Under the pieces are notes generated by a model. It worked only from the letters and a program-made list of their open reading frames with translations. It had not been told where the DNA came from and ran no database searches. The position numbers were made by a program, and so were the translations under genes. Positions 1 to 7,840 of a DNA stretch of 64,000 nucleotides are shown here, in pieces. The DNA is taken from positions 372,001-436,000 of the forward strand of contig NZ_RAIQ01000003.1 of the NCBI RefSeq assembly GCF_003625475.1, given 5' to 3'. Source of the stretch: Butyrivibrio sp. X503 (lineage in GTDB: Bacteria; Bacillota; Clostridia; Lachnospirales; Lachnospiraceae). The stretch's first letter is position 1; each line of letters starts with the position of its first letter.

Positions 1-716
1 ACCCACAGCCAAACCCAAGAAAGGAAGAATCCGCCTCCGTATGCAAGGCATGTAAAGAAATACAGAACGGACCATATAAATATAAGGAAATAAATGTACA
101 TTACTATCTTTACGTACGTGATCTTTCCCATTCCGGCGTATCTGCTTACTCTCTTTTTGTAATCAATATATTCCTTGCCAAAAGAGCTTTCCAAGAATTT
201 TTCTTCTCTTAATATCTGAAGATGAAGCATGATCATTGCAAACAATGTCGCAGCAAGCAATACAGGATTAAAGTACATAAGAAGGATTCCTATGTAAACA
301 AGATCAAAGCCCAGAAATGCCGGGTTTCTCGAGTAGTTATAAATACCGTTCGTGACGAGATCTCTTTTTTCCTTGTCATCTTCCGCGACGCCCGCTCTCC
401 AGCTGTCTCTCATGGTATATACAGCAATTCCGAACACCGTGACACCGACAACCGCAAAGTAAACACCGAAGATCCTTAGCATAAAAGAAAGCTGAGATTT
501 TCCGATTATTATTGATATCAGTTCAGCCACAGGCGCAAGTATTGTCGCGATCTTCATCAAAAGCTCTGTGTAAAAGTCTTTATCGCGGGTTTTACCCTTA
601 GCAATCTGATCGGTCACGATACCTTTCTTTTTCTGGAGCATCATCTTTATAAAATAAATTCCATAGAATACAAGTATAAAAAATATTGCAATAATTTGAT
701 ATATTATTTTAGTCAT
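1..716 (-). CDS. Isoprenylcysteine methyltransferase-like membrane protein, 3' end cut by window edge
   Basis: The reading frame runs from an ATG at 716 (preceded by a GAGGTGTGAG ribosome binding site) to the window edge without a stop, about 238 codons. Several hydrophobic segments are visible. The C-terminal half has the ICMT/PEMT signature: YSRNPAFLGFD, then REEKFL, then a SSFGKEYIDYKKRVSRY motif. Known members use SAM to methylate lipid or isoprenyl-cysteine substrates in the membrane; bacterial homologues usually have unknown substrates. The far C-terminus lies outside the window. Family assignment is good; the substrate is unknown. Confidence 0.7.
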   Translation of the reverse strand, partial: MTKIIYQIIAIFFILVFYGIYFIKMMLQKKKGIVTDQIAKGKTRDKDFYTELLMKIATILAPVAELISIIIGKSQLSFMLRIFGVYFAVVGVTVFGIAVYTMRDSWRAGVAEDDKEKRDLVTNGIYNYSRNPAFLGFDLVYIGILLMYFNPVLLAATLFAMIMLHLQILREEKFLESSFGKEYIDYKKRVSRYAGMGKITYVKIVMYIYFLIFIWSVLYFFTCLAYGGGFFLSWVWLW

Positions 717-887
717 CTCACACCTCGTTCAATGCATATTATATAGTATCAGGCGATGATTGGCTAATACTTTTGTAACTTTTGTTTATATCTTTTTTAT
801 TTTTTAGTCACTTTTTGGGCACTTCCATATGTTATGGTTTTAAACATAGTAACTGACAACTTAGCAAAAGACATCAGAAAGGGGAAA

Positions 888-2261
888 ATGATGAGAAAAA
901 ATGCGGGTTATGTTGTTTCCAGCCTTATGATAGCAGGTTTTGCATTTATGTGTTCAACCGGTTTTTGTTGTAAGGCAGGTGCAGCCGCAAATGACGGAAA
1001 CACAATCACAGTCGGTAGTGACGCTTCTACCATCGCGGAAGCCATTGACAAGGCTTCAAACGGGGATACGATCGTAATCCCTAAAGGAAATTATTCCGAA
1101 CAGTTAAAGATCGAAAAGGATGGAGTAAAACTTGTAGGTGAAGAAGGTGCTGTTCTTAACGGAGCAGACTTAACACCGACAAAAGAAGATTATGCAATGA
1201 TCAATGTCCATGCCAAGAACGTTTCTATCACAGGTCTTGAGATCACGGGCCTTAGCCAGGATCATCCTTCAATGGACGTTAAGCCCATGGGTATTTATGT
1301 AGATGCAGGTTCAGACGGAATCTCGATCTCAAAATGTAAGATTCACGACATGGGTGTTAAATACACTGAGGAATCCGAGTACTACAATGCACACGGAATC
1401 CTTGTATATGGTCAGCCCGAAGCACCTGTAAACGGAGTTTCAATCACAGGAAACGAAATCTATAACATGACGCTTGGTAACAGTGAAGCGCTTGTAGTTA
1501 ACGGTAACGTAGGTGACTTCGATATTTCCGGCAACTACGTGCACAACTGTGACAATATCGGAATCGATGCTATCGGCTATGAGCGTACCGATCCCGAGAC
1601 AGGCGAGCTCCTTTTACTTGAGACAGACAGAGCTCACGACGGTAAGATTCACGATAATACCGTTGTCGGAATTTCATCTGCTAAGAACATGACTTACTTT
1701 GGCGACGCTTGCGCGGACGGAATCTATGTTGACGGCGGAAAAGACATTGATATCTTCAATAACTACGTATCAGACAGCGATATCGGTATCGAGATTGCTA
1801 CAGAGCACCACGGAACCGCTACAACAGGAATCGAAGTGTACAACAACACTCTTGTAGAAAACAATAATCTTGCCGGCATCGTTATCGGTGGTTGCAATCC
1901 CGAAGAAAACGGTGAGGCAAAGGCTTGCCATATCTACAACAACACTGTTTTGAATACGGACAATAACTGTATCTCCATTCAGAATGCTCACGATGAAGAA
2001 AACGTAATAGAGAAGAACATCTTCATCGCAGCTAACGAAGCAGAGGTTTACTATGAGGAATGCGGAGACAACAGTAAAGGAAACACTATAAGAAACAACG
2101 CCTCCAATCAGAAAATGAAAGTCGGTGAGGATAATATTACCTTTAAGCTCATCGGAGTTTCCACCGAGAACAACGCTATCAAACTTGAAGCTACAGAAGA
2201 GCTCAAGGGACTCGGCGCAGACTCAACTCAGGTAATCCCTATGGATTTTAACGAAGACTGA
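888..2261 (+). CDS. Secreted right-handed beta-helix (pectate-lyase/NosD-like) protein
   Basis: A 457-residue protein. The start at 888 is chosen because AGAAAGGGGAAA sits just before it; an in-frame ATG at 834 would lack a ribosome binding site. The N-terminus is a signal peptide (MMRKN, then a hydrophobic stretch ending near AGAAA). The rest is a string of parallel beta-helix coils of the form V-x-I-x-x-N-x-I/V, with repeated NNT/NNY turns, as in pectate lyases and NosD-type carbohydrate-binding helices. It is probably an exported polysaccharide lyase or glycan-binding protein. No catalytic Arg/Asp set was identified, so the substrate is left open. It ends about 30 bp before a long palindrome. 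Confidence 0.75.
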   Translation: MMRKNAGYVVSSLMIAGFAFMCSTGFCCKAGAAANDGNTITVGSDASTIAEAIDKASNGDTIVIPKGNYSEQLKIEKDGVKLVGEEGAVLNGADLTPTKEDYAMINVHAKNVSITGLEITGLSQDHPSMDVKPMGIYVDAGSDGISISKCKIHDMGVKYTEESEYYNAHGILVYGQPEAPVNGVSITGNEIYNMTLGNSEALVVNGNVGDFDISGNYVHNCDNIGIDAIGYERTDPETGELLLLETDRAHDGKIHDNTVVGISSAKNMTYFGDACADGIYVDGGKDIDIFNNYVSDSDIGIEIATEHHGTATTGIEVYNNTLVENNNLAGIVIGGCNPEENGEAKACHIYNNTVLNTDNNCISIQNAHDEENVIEKNIFIAANEAEVYYEECGDNSKGNTIRNNASNQKMKVGEDNITFKLIGVSTENNAIKLEATEELKGLGADSTQVIPMDFNED

Positions 2262-2290
2262 TACTTAAGTCTTTGGGTTAATTAATGTGA

Positions 2291-2339
2291 AAAAGTCCTA
2301 TGACTTTGCAAACATCCTTGCGAAAGTCATAGGACTTTT
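2291..2339. repeat. Long perfect palindrome, copy A (also terminator-like)
   Basis: The left arm AAAAGTCCTATGACTTT (2291-2307) and right arm (2323-2339) are perfect inverted 17-mers around a 15-nt loop. It can terminate both the beta-helix gene and the converging ATPase gene. A nearly identical element in the same orientation lies at 3724-3773, so the ATPase gene is bracketed by two copies. A half copy occurs at 6208-6225. Confidence 0.85.
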
Positions 2340-2355
2340 AATTTAGATAATCTTT

Positions 2356-3672
2356 TTAATTATAATGATCAATATTCCAAGCCAAATATAATGGGATACT
2401 ATACGTCTTTGTGTTTTCACACATATTCTCGGCAATATTCTTTTGTGATAGCTTATAGCCTTTACCCGGATTATATTTTTTACAGAACTGCCTATAGCTC
2501 TTAGCCTGTGTATTATCTGCCGCCTTGACTTCGACAGGTATCATTTCGCCATCCGATTCAAAAATGAAATCAATCTCTGCCGAATTTCCCGAGCGCCAAA
2601 AATAAGGTACCTTGCCAGCCGATATAAGTTCGTTTAATACATAGTTTTCTGCAAAGGTGCCCTTAAATTTGATAAAAAGAGCTGATTCTTCCAATATCGT
2701 CTTTGCTGCGATCATGGATTTTGCTCTGAGCAATCCCACATCAGACATATATACCTTAAAATATGTCTTATCTGCATTACCCGATAATGGTATTTCAGGT
2801 TTCTCCACAAGCTCTGTTCTGCTTATCAATCCGGCATCACATAGCCATTGTAACGCATCCTCTAATTCTGCGGATCTTTTACCCTCTTTAACATGTGAAA
2901 AAACGAATTTATTGTTTTCCTTAGCAAGCTGTACGGGAACCGAATCCCATATCCACCTTATCTTAGGAACATCAGACGCAGGAGCGTGCTTGGAAAAATC
3001 ATCTGCATAGTCATTTAAAATTTCATTCTGTACTTCTTCAACCTCATCTATATCATGAGTTTCTATCCATGTCTTAACCGCCTCAGGCATTCCTCCGACA
3101 ATATAGTACTCTTTCAAAAGCTTCATCATCGGAACAGAATATAATTCCGGAATTGCCCTATCAATCGGCCATTTGCTGAACACATCTATAAGATCGTTCC
3201 TGTCATTTGCAATAACAAATTCCTTAAAACTCATGGGATAGAGTTGCAGTCTGTTTACCTTTCCTACAGGAAAAGATATCTGTTCTTTTTTTAATGCAAC
3301 TCCAAGAAGAGATCCTGCGCAAACAATATGAAGATCTTTCATATTTTCGCAAAAATACTTAAGTGAAGTTATAGCCCTGGGACATTCCTGAATCTCGTCG
3401 AAAAACACCAACGTCTTACCCGGAATGATCTTAACCTTTAGGTTTCTCTCTATTTCCGTAATGATTCTTTTTACATCAAAATCATATTCAAATACGGCTG
3501 ATAGATTTTCGGAAGCTTCGAAGTTGATGTAAACATAGTTTTTGAAACACTCTCTTGCGAACGCATCTATAATATATGTCTTACCGCATTGCCTTACACC
3601 TGTTAATAACAGTGGTTTTCTGCGCGTTTTATCCTTCCATTGTCTAAGATCTTTGATAATCTCCCTATACAT
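2356..3672 (-). CDS. AAA family ATPase with DUF4143 domain
   Basis: A 438-residue protein starting at an ATG with a GGAGGCGAT ribosome binding site. Walker A is GVRQCGKT (about residues 25-32) and Walker B is LVFFDEIQE (about 88-96), typical of the AAA_14 clade. The C-terminal DUF4143 region has EIDFIF and, after a short gap, IPVEVKA, which resembles a PD-(D/E)XK nuclease core. The family is abundant and mobile in gut bacteria, and its function is not established. Here the gene is bracketed by copies of one palindrome, and a related imperfect palindrome lies directly upstream. Function is unknown; nucleotide binding is very likely. Confidence 0.9.
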   Translation of the reverse strand: MYREIIKDLRQWKDKTRRKPLLLTGVRQCGKTYIIDAFARECFKNYVYINFEASENLSAVFEYDFDVKRIITEIERNLKVKIIPGKTLVFFDEIQECPRAITSLKYFCENMKDLHIVCAGSLLGVALKKEQISFPVGKVNRLQLYPMSFKEFVIANDRNDLIDVFSKWPIDRAIPELYSVPMMKLLKEYYIVGGMPEAVKTWIETHDIDEVEEVQNEILNDYADDFSKHAPASDVPKIRWIWDSVPVQLAKENNKFVFSHVKEGKRSAELEDALQWLCDAGLISRTELVEKPEIPLSGNADKTYFKVYMSDVGLLRAKSMIAAKTILEESALFIKFKGTFAENYVLNELISAGKVPYFWRSGNSAEIDFIFESDGEMIPVEVKAADNTQAKSYRQFCKKYNPGKGYKLSQKNIAENMCENTKTYSIPLYLAWNIDHYN

Positions 3673-3685
3673 ATCGCCTCCATGT

Positions 3686-3716
3686 TATTGCGAAAGTCCT
3701 ATCACTTTTGCAATAA
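3686..3716. promoter_or_regulatory. Imperfect palindrome upstream of the ATPase gene
   Basis: The arms ATTGCGAAAGT and ACTTTTGCAAT (one mismatch) flank a short centre about 14 bp before the ATPase start codon. The sequence shares the AAAGTCCTAT core with the long palindromes at 2291 and 3724. It could be a shortened copy of the same repeat or an operator. Only the symmetry and the shared core are seen; the role is inferred. Confidence 0.5.
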
Positions 3717-3723
3717 TTATAAC

Positions 3724-3773
3724 AAAAGTCCTATGACTTTTGCAAATATCCTTACGAAAGTCATAGGACTTTT
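3724..3773. repeat. Long perfect palindrome, copy B
   Basis: The same 17-bp arms as copy A (3724-3740 and 3757-3773) and nearly the same loop, in the same orientation. It lies between the ATPase gene and the XRE regulator gene and could terminate the latter. The right half and its flank are repeated at 6208-6240. Confidence 0.85.
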
Positions 3774-3790
3774 TGTATACAAAATAATAT

Positions 3791-4003
3791 TTACCCTCGT
3801 TCATTCAGTACTACATCAAGCCCCAAGAGATTTGCGATGTGCATAGCCTTACCAAGCTCAATTGTTTTCTTTCCGTTCTCCAGATCAGAGAGAAAGGAAA
3901 CTGATATTCCCGTAAAATCAGATATGTACTTCTGCGTATATCCAAGCTTCTTGCGCCTGTCTCTGATTGCTTTTCCAAATGCATTCGTATCGCTGATCTT
4001 CAT
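3791..4003 (-). CDS. XRE/HipB-type helix-turn-helix regulator
   Basis: A 70-residue protein that is nearly all one HTH_3 domain: KAIRDRRKKLGYTQ, then the recognition region SVSFLSDLENGK, then a leucine-rich tail ending VVLNERG. It resembles HipB-type antitoxins, but no hipA-like kinase follows; the next gene on the strand is the AAA ATPase. The ribosome binding site is GAGGAAAACAT before the ATG. Two strong palindromes with a CGTACG core lie 35-90 bp upstream and are the likely autoregulatory operators. A decayed second copy of the gene lies at 6241-6363. Confidence 0.85.
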   Translation of the reverse strand: MKISDTNAFGKAIRDRRKKLGYTQKYISDFTGISVSFLSDLENGKKTIELGKAMHIANLLGLDVVLNERG

Positions 4004-4037
4004 ATGTTTTCCTCATAAATGTTTTTGTGCTAAATTA

Positions 4038-4090
4038 TGCCGTACGGCAAAATTAGATATAAACAATCATAAATTTAGTCGTACGGCTAA
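4038..4090. promoter_or_regulatory. Pair of CGTACG-centred operators upstream of the XRE gene
   Basis: TGCCGTACGGCA at 4038-4049 is a perfect palindrome with partly symmetric AT-rich flanks. TTAGTCGTACGGCTAA at 4075-4090 is a near-perfect 16-bp palindrome. Their centres are 39 bp apart. The position before an XRE gene and the shared core suggest binding sites for that regulator. The sites also lie just past the 3' end of the toxin/immunity pair. Confidence 0.6.
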
Positions 4091-4123
4091 GTCAAGGTTA
4101 TTATTCTTTATCGGAAACTTTCA

Positions 4124-4621
4124 TTAGTTCCAAGTATCATCTTCAAAGTAATACCAGTAATCACATATCTTTTCTGAGCGATAAATATGTCGATCGCCAT
4201 ATTCGTCATTGTATTCATAAGTATCCCCTTCCTGAGGGGTTCCATATTTAAGAATTTTTCCTGATGGGGAATAGTAAATTCCACATATAAAATTACCGTT
4301 TTTTTCCTTTAGTGTTATGCGCACCTCATCATTTCTAGAAGATAGATTCTTACAAACAAATATGTTTAAGATATTCATATCAGAATATAATTTGTCAATA
4401 TTGTCATTTTGTATTAATAACTCTTTTTTTAATCTATATACATCTGATTCTACTTGTCTATCTAATAATTGTTCAGATATATCGGTTAAATAATCAGTAT
4501 TATCCTTGACATATTGCTTAATCTCTGACAGTCTGACATAGTGCGTTTGCTTATTCATTATAATTATTAATATAAAAGCAAAAAAACTAACCCCTACTAA
4601 TATCAATATCGATCTTTTCAT
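4124..4621 (-). CDS. Single-pass membrane protein, candidate immunity protein of toxin copy 1
   Basis: A 165-residue protein starting at 4621, with GGAAG upstream; a longer in-frame start at 4675 lies inside the toxin gene and has no better site. One transmembrane helix (ILILVGVSFFAFILIIIM) is followed by a soluble domain with SEIKQYVKDNTDYLT and, near the end, GIYYSPSGKILKYG and EKICDYWYYFED. It is clearly paralogous to the protein at 7226-7753, which also follows a toxin-44-like gene. The start overlaps the toxin 3' end by 35 bp, suggesting coupled translation. The immunity role is inferred from position only. Confidence 0.65.
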   Translation of the reverse strand: MKRSILILVGVSFFAFILIIIMNKQTHYVRLSEIKQYVKDNTDYLTDISEQLLDRQVESDVYRLKKELLIQNDNIDKLYSDMNILNIFVCKNLSSRNDEVRITLKEKNGNFICGIYYSPSGKILKYGTPQEGDTYEYNDEYGDRHIYRSEKICDYWYYFEDDTWN

Positions 4622-5486
4622 TAATCTTCCGAAGCCTTTCTTTAAATTCAAGCTTGTCCTTGATTTCCTCTTCACTTGGAAATCCCTCCTCTCGCCACTT
4701 TATTCCAAGCTCGATTGCATCGTGATCTTCTGACATATCGCCCATATAAGGAAGCGTAGGCATATACGGTATATCCCACATATTATAATCCTTTACCTGA
4801 ACCGCAGCTCCTCCGATGTACAAAGCATAATCCGGATAATATTTTGCACCAATATAAGAATACGTTACATTACCCAATGTACCAGGATCCATAACCTGCC
4901 CATGATAAAGAAAATATCTATTTTCTCCTTCTGGATAAGGTATATCAGGAAATGCATTTGGCCATACGGTGTCTCGTTTTATATCCATCTCCCCAAAATT
5001 CCTTACTCTTTCTACAAATTTAATAGTAAAGTCAAGGGCTCCAGTCTCCGGATATACATTTCTAGCAATATTTGATTGCTTCACATTATCAAAATACTTT
5101 TCCTGTTCAACAAGCCATTTATCAATTTCTTCCGTATAATCCGGTAAGTTTGCATCAGGAGTATTATATAGTTGCAATTCTTCGAGCAGTCTTCCATCTC
5201 GATCATTCTTTTTTCTCTCCTTCTTGTAATTATCTCTTGCCGTTTTAACCTCTTGCTTTAATTTTTTCATTTTATACAATTGATCTATCGGCAGATTCAT
5301 TAATGCAGCTGCATAATAATCTTCAAGATTAGAATTGCTACCATTCTCGCTGCCACAATAAGTGCTATTTATGTGATAAAGTTGTATATTTGAGTTTGGC
5401 ATTCCAGGTATGGGTATTCTTGGTATGGGTGTTTTTGGAATTGATGGTTCCGGAATTCGATAAACTGTACACGTTTCAAAAGACAT
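4587..5486 (-). CDS. Polymorphic toxin type 44-like protein, copy 1 (intact)
   Basis: A 299-residue protein. The start at 5486 is preferred over 5546 because a GGGAAGGGGAAAATA site precedes it and the paralogue at 6454 begins the same way (MSFE..T.YRI). The N-terminus is short and proline-rich (IPKTPIPRIPIPGMPNSN) with no signal peptide, followed by a charged helical region (about 75-130). The C-terminal 130 residues match the remembered Ntox44 pattern: MDIKRDTVWPNAF, then YHGQVMDPGTLGNVTYSYIG, GGAAVQ, and DHDAIELGIKW. Such domains are predicted RNases in bacterial polymorphic toxins. It is followed by a candidate immunity gene. The family call is from memory of the motif and needs a profile search. 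Confidence 0.65.
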   Translation of the reverse strand: MSFETCTVYRIPEPSIPKTPIPRIPIPGMPNSNIQLYHINSTYCGSENGSNSNLEDYYAAALMNLPIDQLYKMKKLKQEVKTARDNYKKERKKNDRDGRLLEELQLYNTPDANLPDYTEEIDKWLVEQEKYFDNVKQSNIARNVYPETGALDFTIKFVERVRNFGEMDIKRDTVWPNAFPDIPYPEGENRYFLYHGQVMDPGTLGNVTYSYIGAKYYPDYALYIGGAAVQVKDYNMWDIPYMPTLPYMGDMSEDHDAIELGIKWREEGFPSEEEIKDKLEFKERLRKINEKIDIDISRG

Positions 5487-5567
5487 TATTTTCCCCTTCC
5501 CTTTTATGAAAAATCCTTTTAACAAAGCGTATCTATATTTTAACATGCCATAATATATCAGAGCAAT

Positions 5568-5602
5568 AAAAAGAGCTTTCTCTTTATGAGAAAGCTCTTT
5601 TT
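5568..5602. terminator. Bidirectional intrinsic terminator
   Basis: A perfect 15-bp stem (AAAAAGAGCTTTCTC / GAGAAAGCTCTTTTT) with a 5-nt loop and T-runs on both strands. It lies just 3' of the broken prs gene and was probably its original terminator. Confidence 0.9.
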
Positions 5603-5613
5603 GTATGCTTTTA

Positions 5614-6200
5614 TTATCCTTTATACTTCTCGATCGTCTCTTTTATTCTGAGCGCGGGCTTTGAAAGCTCCTGCATGGATTCGCCTTTGTTCATGGTATC
5701 GATTATCGCGGCGATATAGCGTCCCATATTTACGCTCATATAATACTCTTTTTCCAGAAGCTCTTCTTTTTGATGGATGAGATTGGTTGCAAAGATTCTG
5801 GTAAACAGGCCGTCGGCGTATGCCTTATCGAATTTCTCAAGGCCGCTCGTGAAGAGACCGAAGGTCGAGAAGATGAACACTCTCTTTGCTCCGAGGCCTT
5901 TAAGCTGCCTTCCTTCGTACATAAACGGCATGATCACGGTAATCCGAGCCGCTCTTCCGTTACAGGCTGCGATTATTCTTTTTAAATCCTGATATTATCG
6001 TCGGGCGACATACGGTTCAAGCTGCCGTCCATCTTGTAGGTAAGGGAATTGTTGCAGACATCGACCATGATGTAGATGTCCTTATCCCTCACGGATTCTC
6101 CGAGGATTCCCTTTGCCTCTCCGCTGCTAAAGCGCGGGCACTCGCACGGAATAAGGTAGTCCTCACCATGCCAGTCTGCAAGTATCTTATTAACTTTCAT
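5614..6200 (-). pseudogene. prs: Broken ribose-phosphate pyrophosphokinase gene
   Basis: Two pieces of a PRPP synthetase are readable. The first (6200-5982) has ECPRFSSGEAKG, IMVDVCNNSLTY and MSPDDN. A frameshift follows near 5990, after which DLKRIIAAC and then ITVIMPFMYEGRQ continue in another frame. The frame then jumps directly to a C-terminal part (LGAKRVFIFSTFGLFTSG, then VNMGRYIAAIIDTMN and RIKETIEKYKG). The central roughly 150 residues, including the PRPP loop and most catalytic residues, are missing, and the N-terminus is also shortened. The gene cannot make an active enzyme. A functional prs must lie elsewhere if the cell makes PRPP this way. Confidence 0.85.
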
Positions 6201-6207
6201 TCTTGTG

Positions 6208-6225
6208 AAAGTCATAGGACTTTTT
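6208..6225. repeat. Half copy of the long palindrome (copy D)
   Basis: The right arm AAAGTCATAGGACTTTTT of the 2291/3724 palindrome, continuing into the same CAAAATAATA flank as at 3774-3790. The left arm is missing; the broken prs gene begins there instead. This marks a duplication or deletion boundary. Confidence 0.75.
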
Positions 6226-6240
6226 GGACACAAAATAATA

Positions 6241-6363
6241 CCCTCGTTCATTCAGTACTACATCAAGCCCCAAAAGATTAGCTATGTACTTCTGTGTATA
6301 TCCAAGCTTCTTACGCCTGTCTCTGATCGCTTTTCCAAATGCTTTTGTATCGCTGATCTTCAA
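6241..6363 (-). pseudogene. Internally deleted second copy of the XRE regulator
   Basis: Minus-strand translation reads KISDTKAFGKAIRDRRKKLG then YTQKYI, and jumps in frame to ANLLGLDVVLNERG. It matches the intact regulator at 3791-4003 closely but lacks the 29-residue middle that contains the recognition helix. The ATG has become TTG, no ribosome binding site is visible, and the stop codon after NERG is lost. It cannot bind DNA as an HTH. It is evidence of a segmental duplication. Confidence 0.8.
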
Positions 6364-6453
6364 TGTATATATTATTGTTTTATTACTTTTCTATATGTTA
6401 GAATATACATGCTTGTTAAGAATATATTTCGTAAAAGGAAAGAGGAATATAAA

Positions 6454-7236
6454 ATGTCTTTTGAGGATATCACTCTTTATAGAATTGAAGATACTCCAAT
6501 TCCAATGCCTCAAGCACCAAACATTCCTTGGCCAAGTATGCCAAATCCAAATGTGTACCTAAAAAAATAAATAGCACTTATTGTGGCTTTGAGGATTGTA
6601 GTATGGTTGCTAGCATTGGATTACCTGGAAAACTGGTATATGAGCCGTATTATAATGCTTTAAAGCGCTACGGTGAAGAGGTTTACGAATCTGGTGGAAA
6701 AACTCTTTCAACACTAAATCGAATAGGAAAAAATAAAAATTTACCGGATTATTCTGAGATGATTGATAAATGGCTTGCTAAACAAGAGCAATATTTTGAT
6801 TATGTAGGTAAAGTATATCATTATACTGATGGAAAAGATCCGACAGTATTGGATGGTTCTGCAAATTTCACTGCGGTTTTCATAATCATGGTTGAAACAG
6901 GTGGTCCAATGGATGTTAAAGACGAAGCAAGGTGGCATGAAGCTTTCGGGAAAGATATACCGTACCCCCCACACTGAAGATGATTATTTTATATATCATG
7001 GTCAAGTCATGGATGCTGCAACGCTAGGTAATGTTACATATTCGTATATTGCTTCAAAATATTATAGCGACTTTTTCACACTTTCCGGAGGAGCAGCAGT
7101 TCAAACAAAAAGACGTGCATGGAAAGATTTACCTTTTTTATTTTTGTTACCTCATTGTGGGGAAATGCCAGAAGATATAGAGGCTATTAAACTTGGTATA
7201 AAATGGAGGAAGGAAGGTTTCCCCGATGACAATTAA
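6454..7236 (+). pseudogene. Polymorphic toxin type 44-like gene, copy 2, with two homopolymer frameshifts
   Basis: The start at 6454 follows AAAGAGGAATATAAA and encodes MSFEDITLYRIEDTP, matching copy 1. The frame closes at 6570 because an A-run at 6561-6567 has seven A where eight would keep INSTYCG in frame. A second break occurs at the C-run 6965-6970, which has six C where five would join IPYP to HTEDDYFIYHGQV. The two lesions cancel, so the C-terminal toxin-44 part (GNVTYSYIA, GGAAVQ, EAIKLGIKW-like) returns to the original frame. Everything else aligns with copy 1. The breaks could be real inactivation, phase variation or sequencing error. Confidence 0.75.
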
Positions 7237-7753
7237 AAAGGATGGAACATATACATTTACCTTAATAATAACTATAATAATGCCAGTTATCGCTATTATT
7301 GTACTGGGAATAAATTTTTATATATTTAAACCTAAAAATAATCATGTTGACACTTCGGAGATTAAAAATTATGTTATAAATAATGTTGATTATCTGACAG
7401 AAATAACCAAACAGTTATTAGAAGCGGAAGATAACGATGAATATCCATCAACATATGAAAATGAATCTGAAATCCCAGAAGGCATTGATGCAGATAAACT
7501 CTTCAAAGATTTATGGGTTCATTATATTTATGTATGTACAGATGCTAAAGATATGGAAGATATCGTTGAAATAAAACTTAGAAATAAAGCCGGGAAATAT
7601 AATTGCAGCATATATTATTCTCCATCGGGTAAACTTCTAGATCACGGTAGACCCAAAGAAGGCAATACATTTGAAGTAGAAGAACCAAGGTATAAATTCA
7701 GAACTGAAAAGATATGCGATAATTGGTATTATAGTGAAGAATATAGATGGTGA
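7226..7753 (+). CDS. Single-pass membrane protein, candidate immunity protein of toxin copy 2
   Basis: A 175-residue protein whose ATG lies inside the last codons of the upstream toxin gene (11-bp overlap) after GGAAGG. One transmembrane segment (about residues 10-33) is followed by a soluble domain with SEIKNYVINNVDYLTEITKQ, CSIYYSPSGKLLDHGRPKEG and TEKICDNWYYSEE. It is paralogous to 4124-4621 through the whole length. It remains intact although its toxin partner is frame-shifted, which fits immunity retained after toxin loss, but that role is inferred. Confidence 0.65.
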   Translation: MTIKKDGTYTFTLIITIIMPVIAIIVLGINFYIFKPKNNHVDTSEIKNYVINNVDYLTEITKQLLEAEDNDEYPSTYENESEIPEGIDADKLFKDLWVHYIYVCTDAKDMEDIVEIKLRNKAGKYNCSIYYSPSGKLLDHGRPKEGNTFEVEEPRYKFRTEKICDNWYYSEEYRW

Positions 7754-7840
7754 CTAAAGGTTAAGAACAAAGTGATAGTTCTCAATGCAACAGAAAAGAG
7801 CTTATAAAATCTTGCGGTGCTACTCCTATAAAAAGCCCCG

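Noticed and set aside
222..479. Plus-strand open frame of 85 codons
   Set aside because: It lies opposite the methyltransferase frame, which has a family signature and ribosome binding site; its own composition is not protein-like.
3791..4003. HipBA toxin-antitoxin module
   Set aside because: The regulator resembles HipB but no HipA-like kinase is next to it.
5982..6251. Intact 89-codon protein starting at 6251
   Set aside because: The first 17 codons are palindrome and XRE flank sequence; only the rest matches PRPP synthetase, and it is broken by a frameshift.
6561..6567. Programmed ribosomal frameshift in toxin copy 2
   Set aside because: A second independent slip at 6965 would also be needed, and copy 1 has no equivalent; error, decay or phase variation are simpler.
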